Notes: generated by a model from the letters alone, not told the origin. A stretch of 64,000 nucleotides of DNA from Gemmatimonadaceae bacterium (GCA_022843265.1 JALHNZ010000013.1:1-64000); one strand, 5' to 3'. Shown: positions 10,661 to 21,879, counted from the stretch's first letter. Made by a program: numbers and translations.

Positions 10661-11095
10661 ATGTCGTTACGACCTGTTGCTGTGCGTCTGCTCATGATGG
10701 CGTTGTTGTTCCAGTCAGTCGGAGCGATCGGCGGTGGAATCGCGCTGCTCGCGGATCCAAGTGGCGCAAAGATCGGAATGTCGGTCGACATGTTGTCCGG
10801 ATCGCCGTTCGCTGATTTTCTGATTCCCGGCATCGTCCTGCTTGGCGTGCTCGGCTTGTATCCTCTGACTGTCCTATGGGGTGTGTGGCGGCGGGAGCGA
10901 TGGGCGTTGGCGGGCTCAGCTGCGCTTGGGCTCGCGCTCGTAGTCTGGATCGCTGTGCAGATCAGCGTGATCGGCTATTCATCACGCTCACCGCTTCAAC
11001 TGGTGTACGGGCTGCTTGGTGTTGCCTTTCTTGCGCTCTCCTCACTACCAAGCGTAAAACACGACCAGCGCACACCACACTCACACACAACGTGA
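10661..11095 (+). CDS. Hypothetical membrane protein (start uncertain; ORF opens at 10547)
   Basis: Four probable TM segments from MSLRPVAVRLLMMALL onward. Confidence 0.55.
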   Translation: MSLRPVAVRLLMMALLFQSVGAIGGGIALLADPSGAKIGMSVDMLSGSPFADFLIPGIVLLGVLGLYPLTVLWGVWRRERWALAGSAALGLALVVWIAVQISVIGYSSRSPLQLVYGLLGVAFLALSSLPSVKHDQRTPHSHTT

Positions 11096-11159
11096 CGTTG
11101 CCAGCGGAATGGCGACGCATTGCGTCGCGGCGTAGACTCTTCCAGGCGCAACACCCATC

Positions 11160-13301
11160 ATGACCTCAGCGAGGCAGTCGATGCACAAGCGATCCTTCCG
11201 GGTCTCCGCGCAGGCATTCACGCTTGCGACCACCCTTGCTGTTTCCGCGCAGTCCCTTCAATCGCAGCCCCCCGATGCCTGCACCGCGCGATGGGAGGGC
11301 TCGATTACGCTACCCACCGGCTTGCTCGCCTTCGATGTGGATCTGCGTCGCAGTGCCGCTGCTGCGTGCGCTGGTGACATTTCGATCCCTGCGCAGAGCG
11401 TCCGCGATGTGGCGCTGCTGAATGTGCTGGCAACGGCTGACTCGTTGCGGTTCACCATCAGCGGTGTGCCAGGAAATCCCACATTCTCCGCGGCGCGCTC
11501 CATTGGTGCACGAACGGTGAACGGCACGTTCGCGCAGGGAGCCGCTCGTTTTCCGTTCACGATGTCGTTGGGCGCATCACCCGCCGAACAAGCACGTGCT
11601 GCGCTGGCGACGTTTGGTTCCTGGATTGACTCCACGCTGGCCAGGTGGCACGCGCCGGGACTCGCCATTGGCATTACCGTAGACGGTGAAACAGTGTACC
11701 TCGCCGGACACGGGCTGCGGGATCAGGAGCGCCAACTTCCCGTCACAGCAAAAACGTTGTTCGCTATTGGCTCCTCGTCGAAGGCGTTCACCACGTTCGC
11801 CATGGGCGCACTCGTGGATAACGGCACCATGCAGTGGGACACACCGCTGCGCACGTACCTGCCGTGGTTCCGCATGCACGATGATGTGGCCACGCTCCGC
11901 ATCACGCCGCGCGATCTGGTCACGCATCGTAGCGGATTACCCCGTCATGATCTGGTGTGGTACAACAACAACTCGAGCACGCGCGAAGAACTGGTGCGTC
12001 GCATTGCGTATCTTCCGCTGAGCAAAGATCTGCGCACCACGTTTCAATACAACAATCTCATGTTTCTCACCGCCGGGTTTCTGGTGGGTGAGCTGACCAA
12101 CTCCACGTGGGAAGCGGGACTGCAGCAGCTCGTGCTCGATCCGCTTGGCATGACGCGCACCAACTTCAGTGTTAAACAATCACAGCTCGATTCGGATCAC
12201 GCGCTGCCGTATCGAACCACTGGCGATACGATCACCCGCATTCCTTTTCGGGATATCACACTGGTTGGTCCAGCCGGGTCGATCAACAGCAGTGCCGAAG
12301 ACATGCTGCGCTGGCTGAATCTGCATCTGAGTGGCGGCAAGCGAGGCGACACGCAGGTCATTCAGGCCAATACCCTGCGCGACATGTATCGTCCGTACAC
12401 ACCGATCTCCGGACTGGGCACTGATCCGGAATTCGGTCCACAGTCGTATGCGCTGGGCTGGTTCGTGGATACGTATCGTGGACAGTACCGTGTGCAGCAC
12501 GGCGGCAACATTGATGGCTTCACCGCGGCCGTGCAGATGCTTCCCACGAAGAAGATCGGCATTGTCGTACTTGTGAATCAGAATGCTTCTTCACTTGGCG
12601 AGCTCATCTCGCGCCATGCAATGGATCGTTTGCTCGGCGGCGACACGCGCGATTGGAGCGCCGAGGGTATCGCGCGCCGGAATGCGGCAGCGCTGGCGGC
12701 GCGTGGCGCGCCAAGTTTGCAAACAGTAGCGCGAGTGGCCAACACCAAACCGATGCACGCACTCTCACGCTACGTGGGAGCGTACGCCGATTCCGGTTAT
12801 GGCACCCTGAACATTACGTTGGAGCGCGATACACTGCGGGGTACGTACAACGGCATCTCGGCCCTCTTCGGGCATTGGCATTACGAAACCTTTAACGGGT
12901 TGCGTAATCCCGAGGACCCGACCTTCGAGAACCAGAAGGTCACGTTCCGCACGAACAGCGCGGGGCGTGTTGACGCGTTGCATGTTATCCTGGATGGCAA
13001 CGTGCCACCGGTCACATTCCTCAAACAGGCCGACGCACGACTACGCGAAAGCGCGTACCTGCAATCGTTTGTTGGTCGCTACAACAATCCGGCCGTACAG
13101 ATCGAACTCGTCCTGCGTAACAACACGCTGGTGTGGCTGCAGGCCGGCACGCCCAGTGAGCTTGAACCGTTGGAGACGGACCGTTTCACGATCAAGGGCG
13201 TGCAGGGTGCAACCGTCGAATTTGTGCGTGACAACAACGGACGAATCACGTCGCTTCGCGCGATTCAACCGGGCGCCGTGACGGTGTTTACGCCGAACTG
13301 A
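11160..13301 (+). CDS. Serine hydrolase, beta-lactamase/class C-like (S12) family, exported
   Basis: Signal peptide; SSSKAF (SxxK), YNNLMF (YxN), HGGNIDGF; C-terminal DUF3471-like extension. Confidence 0.88.
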   Translation: MTSARQSMHKRSFRVSAQAFTLATTLAVSAQSLQSQPPDACTARWEGSITLPTGLLAFDVDLRRSAAAACAGDISIPAQSVRDVALLNVLATADSLRFTISGVPGNPTFSAARSIGARTVNGTFAQGAARFPFTMSLGASPAEQARAALATFGSWIDSTLARWHAPGLAIGITVDGETVYLAGHGLRDQERQLPVTAKTLFAIGSSSKAFTTFAMGALVDNGTMQWDTPLRTYLPWFRMHDDVATLRITPRDLVTHRSGLPRHDLVWYNNNSSTREELVRRIAYLPLSKDLRTTFQYNNLMFLTAGFLVGELTNSTWEAGLQQLVLDPLGMTRTNFSVKQSQLDSDHALPYRTTGDTITRIPFRDITLVGPAGSINSSAEDMLRWLNLHLSGGKRGDTQVIQANTLRDMYRPYTPISGLGTDPEFGPQSYALGWFVDTYRGQYRVQHGGNIDGFTAAVQMLPTKKIGIVVLVNQNASSLGELISRHAMDRLLGGDTRDWSAEGIARRNAAALAARGAPSLQTVARVANTKPMHALSRYVGAYADSGYGTLNITLERDTLRGTYNGISALFGHWHYETFNGLRNPEDPTFENQKVTFRTNSAGRVDALHVILDGNVPPVTFLKQADARLRESAYLQSFVGRYNNPAVQIELVLRNNTLVWLQAGTPSELEPLETDRFTIKGVQGATVEFVRDNNGRITSLRAIQPGAVTVFTPN

Positions 13302-13316
13302 CGCCCGCCACCTGTC

Positions 13317-13676
13317 TCAGGGCCTGATCGTAAGATTGTTGACCACCGAGTAGCCAGCCGACTTCGACGTCGCCACTTCGCCCGCGAGTGTCTTTTCCGC
13401 TTCCGTCTTCACCGTGCCGTTCAGTGTGACGGTTTTGGTGGCTTCATTCGTGTCTACGTTGATGTCGGTGGCGCCAACGCGCGTGTCAGCCAGCAGCGCC
13501 GACTTGACTTCACCGGTTTGCAACGCGCCGTCCATCTTCGTACCTGCCTGGTCGGCCGCCCGCTCCGTTTTCTCCGCAGCGATGTCGGCGTCCTGCTTCA
13601 CGCCGTCAGCTGTGTTTCCGCAACCCACCGAAAAGGCAAGCAGCGCAATCGCGCCAAGAACTGTGACCTGTTTCAT
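13317..13676 (-). CDS. BON domain periplasmic protein (ORF opens at 13733)
   Basis: MKQVTVLGAIALLAFSVGCGN lipoprotein-type signal; KSALLADTRVGATDINVDTNEATKTVTLNGTVKTEAEK BON pattern. Confidence 0.82.
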   Translation of the reverse strand: MKQVTVLGAIALLAFSVGCGNTADGVKQDADIAAEKTERAADQAGTKMDGALQTGEVKSALLADTRVGATDINVDTNEATKTVTLNGTVKTEAEKTLAGEVATSKSAGYSVVNNLTIRP

Positions 13677-13811
13677 CGTGTTCTCCCGGGGAAAAGAAGT
13701 GTGGGGATGGCTAGCGCACTCTGATTGTACCACACAATGTAGGTCCGCGTGCCATCCCAGCCGCTCGATTTCGTTCCCTCGTCGGAGAAGCCGATGAAAC
13801 GCTGACGAACA

Positions 13812-15122
13812 TCACGTGCGCGTCAACCTCGCCTCTTGCACACCATATCCACGCAGTCGCGTCACTTCAAATCGCGCTTCTTCAAACTCCACCACATCAC
13901 CCACACGTGGTGGACGACCGAGCAACGCGAGAATGAGCCCGCTGACGGTTTCGACTTCGTCGTGCTCAAGGACGGCGTCGATCGCGACGCCGGCATCGCT
14001 GAGACGCACGGTGCCCACGATCAGGAATCCTCCCTCAGGGCTCGGGCGGATCTCGGTGGTAGCGCCCGGATCTTCCGTCAGCTCACCTACCACTTCTTCC
14101 AGCAGGTCTTCGAGCGTGATCACACCGGCAGTTCCGCCGTGTTCATCCATCACCACCACCATCTGCGCGCGCGCAGCGCGCATGGCGGCGAGCACCTCTT
14201 CAGTCGTTGCAGACTCCGGCACAAACGGAACGGGACGCGCGGCCAGCGATGCGATGGTCGTGCCAGCCGCGAGGCCGGCGAGCAGATCCTTGACGTGTAG
14301 CATGCCAACGATGTGGTCAAGATCACCCTGAATCACCGGGTATCGTGTGTGCGGCGTGCGATCGAGAATTTCACGTAGCTCGGCGGGACCATCTTCGAGA
14401 TCCAGGCCGACGACTCGTACGCGCGGCACCATGACCTGCGAGGCCGTAAGATTTCCGAATTCCAGCAGCTCCTGCACCACGCTTGCCGCTTCCCGACGCA
14501 GCATGCCACCCGCCTGACTTTCGCGCACTATGTACGCGAGTTCGTCAGCCGTTCGCACCGATTCGCCGGAGGCATCATTGCGTTGCAGGCCTAACATACG
14601 CATGACCGCATTGCCAACGCCGTTGAGCACGACGACCAGCGGAAACAGTGCGAGTTGAATCACACGCATGATCGGTGCGATCAGGAGAACCGCACGATCA
14701 GCACGCTGCAGCGCGATCGATTTGGGCACCATCTCGCCAACCACGATGTGGAAGTACGTGAGCGTCATGATCGCCACGATGCTGCCGAGTGTGTGCGCAG
14801 CAATCCAGCGCCCGGCACCAAGCGCTTCGAATTGCTCGGCAAGCCAACCAGCCAGCAGATGCTCGCCGTACATACCGAGGCCGAGACTGGCAAGCGTGAT
14901 ACCCAACTGCGCGGTCGCAATAAAGCGATCGACTTCACGCGGTTCGGCAAGCAACCGTCGTACGCGCTTGGCCGCCCAGCTTCCTGACTGCGCCAGTCGG
15001 TCGATCGTTGCTTTCGGCGCACCCACGATTGCAAACTCAGCCGCAACAAAAAATCCGTTCAGCAGAATGAGCACAGTCACAATCAGCGTGGGTACAAGCG
15101 TGGCCGCTACAAAATCATTCAT
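13812..15122 (-). CDS. CNNM/hemolysin-C family protein (DUF21 + CBS pair + CorC_HlyC)
   Basis: MNDFVAATLVPTLIVTVLILLNGFFVAAEFAIV, CBS motifs TRYPVIQGDLDHIVGMLHVKDLL, DEHGGTAGVITLEDLLEEVVGE. Confidence 0.92.
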   Translation of the reverse strand: MNDFVAATLVPTLIVTVLILLNGFFVAAEFAIVGAPKATIDRLAQSGSWAAKRVRRLLAEPREVDRFIATAQLGITLASLGLGMYGEHLLAGWLAEQFEALGAGRWIAAHTLGSIVAIMTLTYFHIVVGEMVPKSIALQRADRAVLLIAPIMRVIQLALFPLVVVLNGVGNAVMRMLGLQRNDASGESVRTADELAYIVRESQAGGMLRREAASVVQELLEFGNLTASQVMVPRVRVVGLDLEDGPAELREILDRTPHTRYPVIQGDLDHIVGMLHVKDLLAGLAAGTTIASLAARPVPFVPESATTEEVLAAMRAARAQMVVVMDEHGGTAGVITLEDLLEEVVGELTEDPGATTEIRPSPEGGFLIVGTVRLSDAGVAIDAVLEHDEVETVSGLILALLGRPPRVGDVVEFEEARFEVTRLRGYGVQEARLTRT

Positions 15123-16443
15123 CGTCGACGTCCTGCGTAACCGGTCGCACCAGCAACGATTCAATCGCGCGACCTCGCATGCGCTCGACTTCGATTTCAA
15201 CACCGTCTATCGTGAGCAGGTCGCCTTGCCTGGGCAGACGGCCGAGCTTTTCCATTACTAGCCCGGACACCGTATACGAATCGGCCTCCCAGAGGACGCC
15301 AACGAACGGGGCCGCGAGGTCGAGACGCGCGGTACCCGAAAGGCGGATGCGACCGTCGTCCAGTGTGGTCGGGATCGCGTCGCCAAGTTTGAACTCGTCG
15401 GCCGTATTCCCCAACAATTCATCAAGCATATCACCCACGGTGATCAGGCCAGCCGTGCCGCCGTATTCGTCAGCGACGATGGCCATTGCCTTGTGCTCGC
15501 TGCGCAATCGATCGAGCAGACGATCCGCCGTCATTGTTTCCGGGACGATCATCACTTCACGCACAAGCTCCCGCACCGAACCAGCTTCGCTGGCCGACGT
15601 CGCCGAGCGGTGCGCGAGTCGCTTTGCAACATCGCGCACGTGCAGCGCGCCAATGATATTGTCGAGCGATTCTTCGTACACCGGTAATCGCGAATACGGC
15701 GTGCGCTTCATCATTTCAACCACTTCATCCCACGGTGTATCCACCTCGACACCAACCATGCGAGGCCGTGGCACCATGAGCTCGCCCGCCGTGCGCAATC
15801 CCAAACGCAAAGCCTGACGCAAGCGTGTGGACTCGGTGGGTTTCAGCGCGCCGCCATCGCGACTTTCGCCAATGAGATACTCAATCTCCGACGCCGAATG
15901 GATGTGGCGATGTCCGCTGGCCGGCATGCCGATCAGCTTGAGAAGAAACACACCACTTCCGTTGAGAATGGCGATCAGCCACCGCATGGCTCGGATGGAC
16001 CATTCCAGCGGAACAACGGTGTACCGGGATGTGGGCGTGGGATACTGGAGCGCGATCGACTTGGGCACCAGTTCGCCCAACACCATTTGGCACACGGTCA
16101 GCACGATCAGCACAACCACAGTGGCCACGCTCTGCGCGGCAGCGACCTGTAGTCCGCCAAGCCGCTCGAACACCGGCACCAGACTGACGGCAAGCGTCGC
16201 TTGACCGTAGGCACCGAGTACCAGACTCGAGATGGTGATACCGATCTGACAGGCGGCGATGTAGCGGTCGAGCTTTGCGCCGTCCATCACAATTGGCAGC
16301 ATGCGACCTGCGAGGCCATCACCCTCTTCTGCCAGCTGCTGGAGGCGACTTCGCCGAACGCTGACGGCGGAGAACTCGGCGGCTACGTAGAGCGCGTTCG
16401 TGAGAATAAGCATGACGAGCACCGACACAACAATTAGACTCAT
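15115..16443 (-). CDS. CNNM/hemolysin-C family protein (second tandem copy)
   Basis: LTNALYVAAEFSAVSVRRSR, SRLPVYEESLDNIIGALHVRDV, DEYGGTAGLITVGDMLDELLG. Confidence 0.92.
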   Translation of the reverse strand: MSLIVVSVLVMLILTNALYVAAEFSAVSVRRSRLQQLAEEGDGLAGRMLPIVMDGAKLDRYIAACQIGITISSLVLGAYGQATLAVSLVPVFERLGGLQVAAAQSVATVVVLIVLTVCQMVLGELVPKSIALQYPTPTSRYTVVPLEWSIRAMRWLIAILNGSGVFLLKLIGMPASGHRHIHSASEIEYLIGESRDGGALKPTESTRLRQALRLGLRTAGELMVPRPRMVGVEVDTPWDEVVEMMKRTPYSRLPVYEESLDNIIGALHVRDVAKRLAHRSATSASEAGSVRELVREVMIVPETMTADRLLDRLRSEHKAMAIVADEYGGTAGLITVGDMLDELLGNTADEFKLGDAIPTTLDDGRIRLSGTARLDLAAPFVGVLWEADSYTVSGLVMEKLGRLPRQGDLLTIDGVEIEVERMRGRAIESLLVRPVTQDVDDE

Positions 16444-16501
16444 AGCCTATAAGGCTAATGCAGTGCGAAAGTACCCGCCATTCGTCGGTCGAGTGATATG
16501 A

Positions 16502-17239
16502 TCATGAGCACGGCAGCGCGTCGAGCGAAAGCCGCTCTCCGCGGAAGGTCACCGCGCCGAGCTGATCAATCTGTATTTCGCCCTCGATGCGAAGCGTACC
16601 CGACGCATCATTCCAGATGCGCAGCGGTCGCTGTGGAACGAAACTGAGCGGCCGTCGCGTGGCCGCCGCGTCTCGTAGACGCTGCCTCCACGCGAGACGT
16701 TCTTCGTTGCCGAGCACACTCTCGAGCAATCGCGGATCAAGTCCACCCTTCCACTCACGCGTCGTGTCCGTTGGCCCGGTGCCGTGCCAGTCGAGATCGA
16801 CGTACGCCACCACACTCCCGGTTCCAACCGCAACGCGACTGAAGCAAGACGCCGCGAGCGCAGCGATAGTCGGTGCTGCCGCCGCTTGTACGTAATAGCC
16901 CTCGGGCTCACGCGGTACCAAAGCGGTGTCCGTGGCATCGCGAGCGCCGTGTTGCAACGATGACACCTTCGACGCGACGCGCAGAAAAAACACTCGCGGC
17001 GCTCCTGCTATCGTACTTTCAAACCGGTACGTACCGCCGACCGGAACGCGCACGCCACGAAGACGCGCGTTATCGATATCGATGCGCGCGTACGATAGAA
17101 ATGTGCGCGACGGAAAACTTGAACGTAGCGTAGAGTCGGCACGCACGCGTTTGGCGAACTCTAGCGCGGCGACCGAATCGGATTCCTCGCCGTGATTGGG
17201 CAACATGTCGTAAAAGCGCAGCAACGCGTCGGTGCTCAA
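16502..17239 (-). CDS. Hypothetical protein (TTG start or internal ATG)
   Basis: Open frame only; no family recognised. Confidence 0.45.
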   Translation of the reverse strand: MSTDALLRFYDMLPNHGEESDSVAALEFAKRVRADSTLRSSFPSRTFLSYARIDIDNARLRGVRVPVGGTYRFESTIAGAPRVFFLRVASKVSSLQHGARDATDTALVPREPEGYYVQAAAAPTIAALAASCFSRVAVGTGSVVAYVDLDWHGTGPTDTTREWKGGLDPRLLESVLGNEERLAWRQRLRDAAATRRPLSFVPQRPLRIWNDASGTLRIEGEIQIDQLGAVTFRGERLSLDALPCS

Positions 17240-17409
17240 GCGTGGTGCTTGCCGAGGTACGTCGAGGGCCGCGAAGTTCCCACGGCGTGGACGCCGTCGA
17301 ACATGCGCTGACCGGTTTTGCTATGCTCAGCAGTACGCAGAGGGGCGCAACGCGTTGGATGCAGCGAGTTGCAACAGAAACAAGCATGACAATACGCGCG
17401 GAGAAAGAA

Positions 17410-18066
17410 CTAGCTGGATGTCTCTCTTAATAATCCCCGCCGCATCGCCATAATGATAGCCTGCGTGCGATCGCGCGCCTCCAGCTTATCAAGTATCGCC
17501 TTTACGTGCGCCTTGACGGTTGCCTCGCTGATGAACAAGGTCGCCGCAACTTCATGATTGGATTCGCCTCGGGCCAGACAGTCGAGCACTTCCTGCTGGC
17601 GAGGGGTCAGCGACTTGCTCGACACGTGTTCCGCCATCCGCGATGCGATATGTGAGCTGAACACCTTGTGCCCAGCGTGCACCTCGAGAACCGTCTTGAT
17701 CAGCTCTGCAGTGGGCGTGCGTTTCAACACATAGCTGGATGCTCCGGCCTGCAACGCCCGGAAGACATCTTCGTCCGTGTCGTAGGCCGTGAGAATGATC
17801 ACCTTGCACTCCGGGCGACGCTCGCGAATTGCCCGGGCAACGTCGCAGCCATCCATGGGCGACATTCGCATATCGGTGGTGCACACATCGGGCTGCGTCT
17901 CGTCCAGCATGGCGACTGCGGTTTCGCCATCTTCCGCTTGTCCAACCACATGCATGCCCGCCTGGCGAAAGACTGCCGCGAGGCCGTCACGCATGATCGC
18001 GTGGTCGTCAACGATCAGGACCCGGATAGGTGCACTGTCCGTGGACGTGCGTGAGGTCTCATTCAT
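17410..18066 (-). CDS. NarL/FixJ-type response regulator (REC + LuxR HTH)
   Basis: IRVLIVDDHAIMRDGL, TDMRMSPMDG, LTAYDTDEDVFRALQAGASSYVLK, LTPRQQEVLDCLARGESNHEVAATLFISEATVKAHVKAILDKL. Confidence 0.92.
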   Translation of the reverse strand: MNETSRTSTDSAPIRVLIVDDHAIMRDGLAAVFRQAGMHVVGQAEDGETAVAMLDETQPDVCTTDMRMSPMDGCDVARAIRERRPECKVIILTAYDTDEDVFRALQAGASSYVLKRTPTAELIKTVLEVHAGHKVFSSHIASRMAEHVSSKSLTPRQQEVLDCLARGESNHEVAATLFISEATVKAHVKAILDKLEARDRTQAIIMAMRRGLLRETSS

Positions 18067-18267
18067 CGCACACTACCTCGGTCGGCAGTTTAGGCAGAAG
18101 CACACAGGTGATGGTCGAACAACCAGTCAGGGGTGTGCCAAGCTCCGCCAGCGATGGACGAACCTGGCGGATTGTAGTCTGCTGCATAGCGCAGCATAAC
18201 TGCAACAGGCTTTCCCCTACGTAGCGACGTGCGCGCCTCAAAGTTACACCGCTGAGACATCTGACTA

Positions 18268-19215
18268 CTATCGGGCGCCATGCGCCAGCGTGCGGTGTTC
18301 CGGTAGCAACGATTTATGGATCGCCATCGCCACGATTGCTCCTCCACATGCCGCCCGCACTGCGAGCTGTGGTCCGGGAGTGATATCGCCGGCCGCGAAC
18401 ACGCCATCAACCGACGTGGCGCCGTGTTCACTCACGACCACGTGCTCGCCGACATCGCGTTCGCACCCCAATTGCACGCCCACATCATCCGCCGGGTGCT
18501 GCGCCAACGTGAAAAAGATCTTATCGGCATTGAGCCGCTTGCCATTCGAAAAAATGAGACTGTCGATCTTCTCTCCGTTGCGCCCGAGTTCAACGATTCG
18601 ATCAGGCACCACAGAGATGTTGCACGCCTCGAGCTTATCGCAAAGCACCGCTTCGTCAATTTCGGGCGGCTCTCCGTGCGTGCAAATCGTGATGTGCTCA
18701 GTCCATGTGGTCAGCGCCAGCGCCATCGACACAGCGCGCTTGCCGCTCCCGATGACCACCACCTGCAGGCCACTTGCTTCATGACCATCGCAGTCGGGGC
18801 ACACATGTGCGTTGGCCCCGTACACGTGTTCGAGCCCAGGCACGTTGGGCCAGACATCGCGCATACCCACCGCGATCAACAGTCTCGATGCTGAAAGCAT
18901 CTGGCCGGTGCCGAGCTCAAGCAGAAAGTCTTCCGCACTCCTCATTGTCGCCTTTACCACATGCTCGTCGAGCAGCACCACACCATACTCCGCGCACTCC
19001 GCCCGCCCACGCGCCCGCAGTTCCGAGGGCAGCACGTGCGGCAAGCCGAGGTAGCCGTTGACCCCGCGGGATTCCCAGTTACGCGGATCACCGCGATCAA
19101 TCAGCACGACCGAGTGCCCGTACCGCGCACTCCACACGCCCGCGCTAAGCCCCGCGGGTCCACCGCCAATAATGGCAATATCAAAACGCGTTTCGGTATC
19201 AGCCGCAGACGACAT
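18268..19215 (-). CDS. NAD(P)/FAD-dependent oxidoreductase, thioredoxin-reductase-like with CPDC motif
   Basis: FDIAIIGGGPAGLSAGVWSARYG, HVCPDCDGHEASGLQVVVIGSGKRA, GVFAAGDITPG. Confidence 0.85.
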   Translation of the reverse strand: MSSAADTETRFDIAIIGGGPAGLSAGVWSARYGHSVVLIDRGDPRNWESRGVNGYLGLPHVLPSELRARGRAECAEYGVVLLDEHVVKATMRSAEDFLLELGTGQMLSASRLLIAVGMRDVWPNVPGLEHVYGANAHVCPDCDGHEASGLQVVVIGSGKRAVSMALALTTWTEHITICTHGEPPEIDEAVLCDKLEACNISVVPDRIVELGRNGEKIDSLIFSNGKRLNADKIFFTLAQHPADDVGVQLGCERDVGEHVVVSEHGATSVDGVFAAGDITPGPQLAVRAACGGAIVAMAIHKSLLPEHRTLAHGAR

Positions 19216-19226
19216 GATGCGGCGCC

Positions 19227-21554
19227 TCAGATCAACGGTGGATCGGTGTCGCGTTCCGGATGCCTGTGACGCCCGAGCGCCGCGATGAACTGCGTGATGG
19301 CCGCCTCCGGCTTGCCCGATGCGCCGATGATGATACCCGGATCTGGTTCATCGGTGAGAAGCATTGCAGGCACATCGCAGCGGGTGAGCAACTGCGCTCC
19401 GGCACCAAGCACCAGAATTGTTTTCGTGTGTCGATAGGTATCGCGCATGAACTCCCGGGTGTGCCCGTCGCGCAGTAACGCTTCAATTGATGCGGGTCCG
19501 TCGGGGATCACGACGGCGTCGAACAACACCGACGGCGACATTTCCAGCGACCGGTCAGCGGCGATCGTTTCCCCAGTGGCCGCCACGAAGTCGCCAAGTC
19601 GAACGCTCACCAGTTCGCACACCGCTCCCTCTCCTTCAAGCATCGACTTCGCGAGCGAGAGCGACGCGCCGTTCACTCCCGATGCCGCCAGTATTGCGAC
19701 CTTGCGCGTGCGAATGCCGCCATCGCCCGGATGCGCGTGTAATGAGAGCATGCTTGACTCTGTAAACTCGGGAAGGACATCCGTGTCGGCGCGCGAGCGT
19801 GGCTCCGGCACCGCGATGCCAAGTCCGCTCGCCACCCCTTCGGCCAGCTCATCATGCACGTTGGCCAGTAGCGAGACCATTCGCTCGCGAATCGCCGGCA
19901 CCGTCACTTTCGAGAGTTCAAAGCGGAAAGCGCTGATCATGTGCCGACGCTCAACCACGGTCTGACTCTCGTAGAACAGCCGTGCCTGATTGTAGTGTTC
20001 GGCGAACTTCTCCGGCTTGCCCCGCAGTTTGTCTTCGTGCACCGGCTCCGGAAACGACGTAAAGCCCATGCTGCCCGCCTGAAACGGACATCCGCCGCCC
20101 AGCGAATTCGGCTCGTACGCCACCCGCCCGCGGTTCACCGCCTGACGGTGCATGCCGTCGCGCTGGTTGTTGTGCACAGGCGCTAACGGCGCATTAATCG
20201 GAATTTCGTGGAAGTTGGGACCACCGAGTCGCGAGATCTGCGTATCGACGTACGAATGAATGCGGCCTGCCAGCAGCGGATCGTTGCTGAAGTCGATGCC
20301 CGGTACCACATGCGCCGTACAGAACGCGGCCTGCTCTGTTTCGGCAAAAAAATTGTCCGGGTTGCGATTCAGAATCATGCGCCCGATCGGGCGAACGGGA
20401 ATCAACTCTTCGGGCACCAGCTTGGTGGCGTCGAGAATATCAAAGCTGAACTCTTCGGCCTCTTCTCCCGTGATCAGCTGGACACCGAGCTCCCACTCCG
20501 GGTACTCGCCTCGCTCAATCGCTTCCCACAGGTCGCGGCGATGATAGTCCGGATCCGCTCCGCCAAGTTTCATGGCTTCGTCCCACACCAACGAGTGCGT
20601 GCCAAGCCTGGGCGTCCAATGAAACTTCACGAAATGTGAGATCCCTTCGACGTTTACAAATCGAAATGTGTTTACGCCAAATCCTTGCATCATCCGATAG
20701 CTGCGCGGGATACCGCGGTCAGACATGACCCAGGTCAGCATATGCGTGGACTCGGGCATGAGTGACGCAAAATCCCAGAATGTGTCATGCGCAGACGCCG
20801 CCTGTGGCATGCCGTGATGCGGCTCTGGCTTCAGTGCGTGCACGAGGTCCGGGAACTTCATGGCGTCCTGAATGAAGAAGACCGGGATGTTGTTGCCCAC
20901 CAGGTCCCAGTTGCCTTCGTCGGTATAAAACTTCACCGCGAAACCGCGGGCGTCACGCGCGGTGTCGAACGACCCACGTTCGCCCGCCACAGTGGAGAAT
21001 CTGGCAAACACCGGAGTTTGTTTGCCCGCGGCAGCAAACGGCGCTGCCCGCGTGAACTCGTCGAGCGCTTCATATGCCTCAAACACGCCGTGCGCGGCCG
21101 ATCCGCGCGCGTGCACAATTCGCTCGGGAATTCGTTCGTGATCAAAATGGGTGATCTTCTCGCGCAGAATGAAATCTTCAAGCAGTGTTGGCCCGCGTAA
21201 GCCGGCGCGCAGCGAGTTCTGATTGTCGGCAACCGGCACGCCCTGATTGGTCGTAAGCATCTGCCCACCAGAGTCCACGCGAACACGGGCAATCGAGCCA
21301 TCCATCGCGCTGTGTCCCGCCGGCGCCCGCGAGCCCGTCTTGTTCGTCGCGTTCCCTTCGCTCAACGTGCTGGCCGTGACGACTTCATCCGTAACGTCTG
21401 CAGTTGCTCCGACCGGCGGGTTATGGGCGTTGTCGTAGCCGTACTCGAGCGGCTTGTTGATATTCTCCGGCATCGCGGCGGCTAATCGATCCGCGGCTGC
21501 CGCTTTCATGTCGACGGGATCCTGTTTCGCGGCAACTTTGTGCTTTTTAGGCAT
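19227..21554 (-). CDS. katE: Large-subunit monofunctional catalase (HPII type, C-terminal DJ-1/PfpI-like domain)
   Basis: 775 aa; [85 protein letters not shown]; long C-terminal GATase1-like extension. Confidence 0.95.
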   Translation of the reverse strand: MPKKHKVAAKQDPVDMKAAAADRLAAAMPENINKPLEYGYDNAHNPPVGATADVTDEVVTASTLSEGNATNKTGSRAPAGHSAMDGSIARVRVDSGGQMLTTNQGVPVADNQNSLRAGLRGPTLLEDFILREKITHFDHERIPERIVHARGSAAHGVFEAYEALDEFTRAAPFAAAGKQTPVFARFSTVAGERGSFDTARDARGFAVKFYTDEGNWDLVGNNIPVFFIQDAMKFPDLVHALKPEPHHGMPQAASAHDTFWDFASLMPESTHMLTWVMSDRGIPRSYRMMQGFGVNTFRFVNVEGISHFVKFHWTPRLGTHSLVWDEAMKLGGADPDYHRRDLWEAIERGEYPEWELGVQLITGEEAEEFSFDILDATKLVPEELIPVRPIGRMILNRNPDNFFAETEQAAFCTAHVVPGIDFSNDPLLAGRIHSYVDTQISRLGGPNFHEIPINAPLAPVHNNQRDGMHRQAVNRGRVAYEPNSLGGGCPFQAGSMGFTSFPEPVHEDKLRGKPEKFAEHYNQARLFYESQTVVERRHMISAFRFELSKVTVPAIRERMVSLLANVHDELAEGVASGLGIAVPEPRSRADTDVLPEFTESSMLSLHAHPGDGGIRTRKVAILAASGVNGASLSLAKSMLEGEGAVCELVSVRLGDFVAATGETIAADRSLEMSPSVLFDAVVIPDGPASIEALLRDGHTREFMRDTYRHTKTILVLGAGAQLLTRCDVPAMLLTDEPDPGIIIGASGKPEAAITQFIAALGRHRHPERDTDPPLI

Positions 21555-21608
21555 GGGATTTCAACCTGAGAGAAGAGATTGTGGATCACGACGTGCGCGA
21601 AACAACAA

Positions 21609-21632
21609 CGCGCGCAGCAACTGCTGCGCGCG
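21609..21632 (-). terminator. Probable rho-independent terminator for the 21666-21866 gene
   Basis: CGCGCGCAGCA-AC-TGCTGCGCGCG (11-bp arms), followed on the minus strand by TTGTTGTTT. Confidence 0.65.
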
Positions 21633-21665
21633 CTTCACTGGACCGACATCGCGCAGTTGAGACGA

Positions 21666-21866
21666 CTACGGTCTCGGTGCGCCGGGATTTGTCGCCGTTC
21701 CAACGCTTCCCGAGTTCCGGGACATTGAATCGGTGTTGCGGGACATCATGTTGTCATTGGTCGCGGACCGGCCGAAGGCAAACCAGACCACAGCGGCAAG
21801 CACGAGCAGGCCGATAATCCAGGGCCAGATGTTCGTGTCTTTCTTTTGTACGTGAAGCTCAGCCAT
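21666..21866 (-). CDS. Small single-TM hypothetical protein
   Basis: 66 aa, one TM helix (NIWPWIIGLLVLAAVVWFAFG). Confidence 0.6.
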   Translation of the reverse strand: MAELHVQKKDTNIWPWIIGLLVLAAVVWFAFGRSATNDNMMSRNTDSMSRNSGSVGTATNPGAPRP

Positions 21867-21879
21867 TTTGATCTCCTGA

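Noticed and set aside
16443-16457. Short palindrome TAGCCT-ATA-AGGCTA at the start of a CNNM gene
   Set aside because: Only 6-bp arms; expected by chance in 64 kb, so not scored as a regulatory element.
18179-18195. Inverted repeat TGCTGC-ATAGC-GCAGCA upstream of the NarL-type regulator
   Set aside because: Short arms with no second copy or clear position relative to a promoter.
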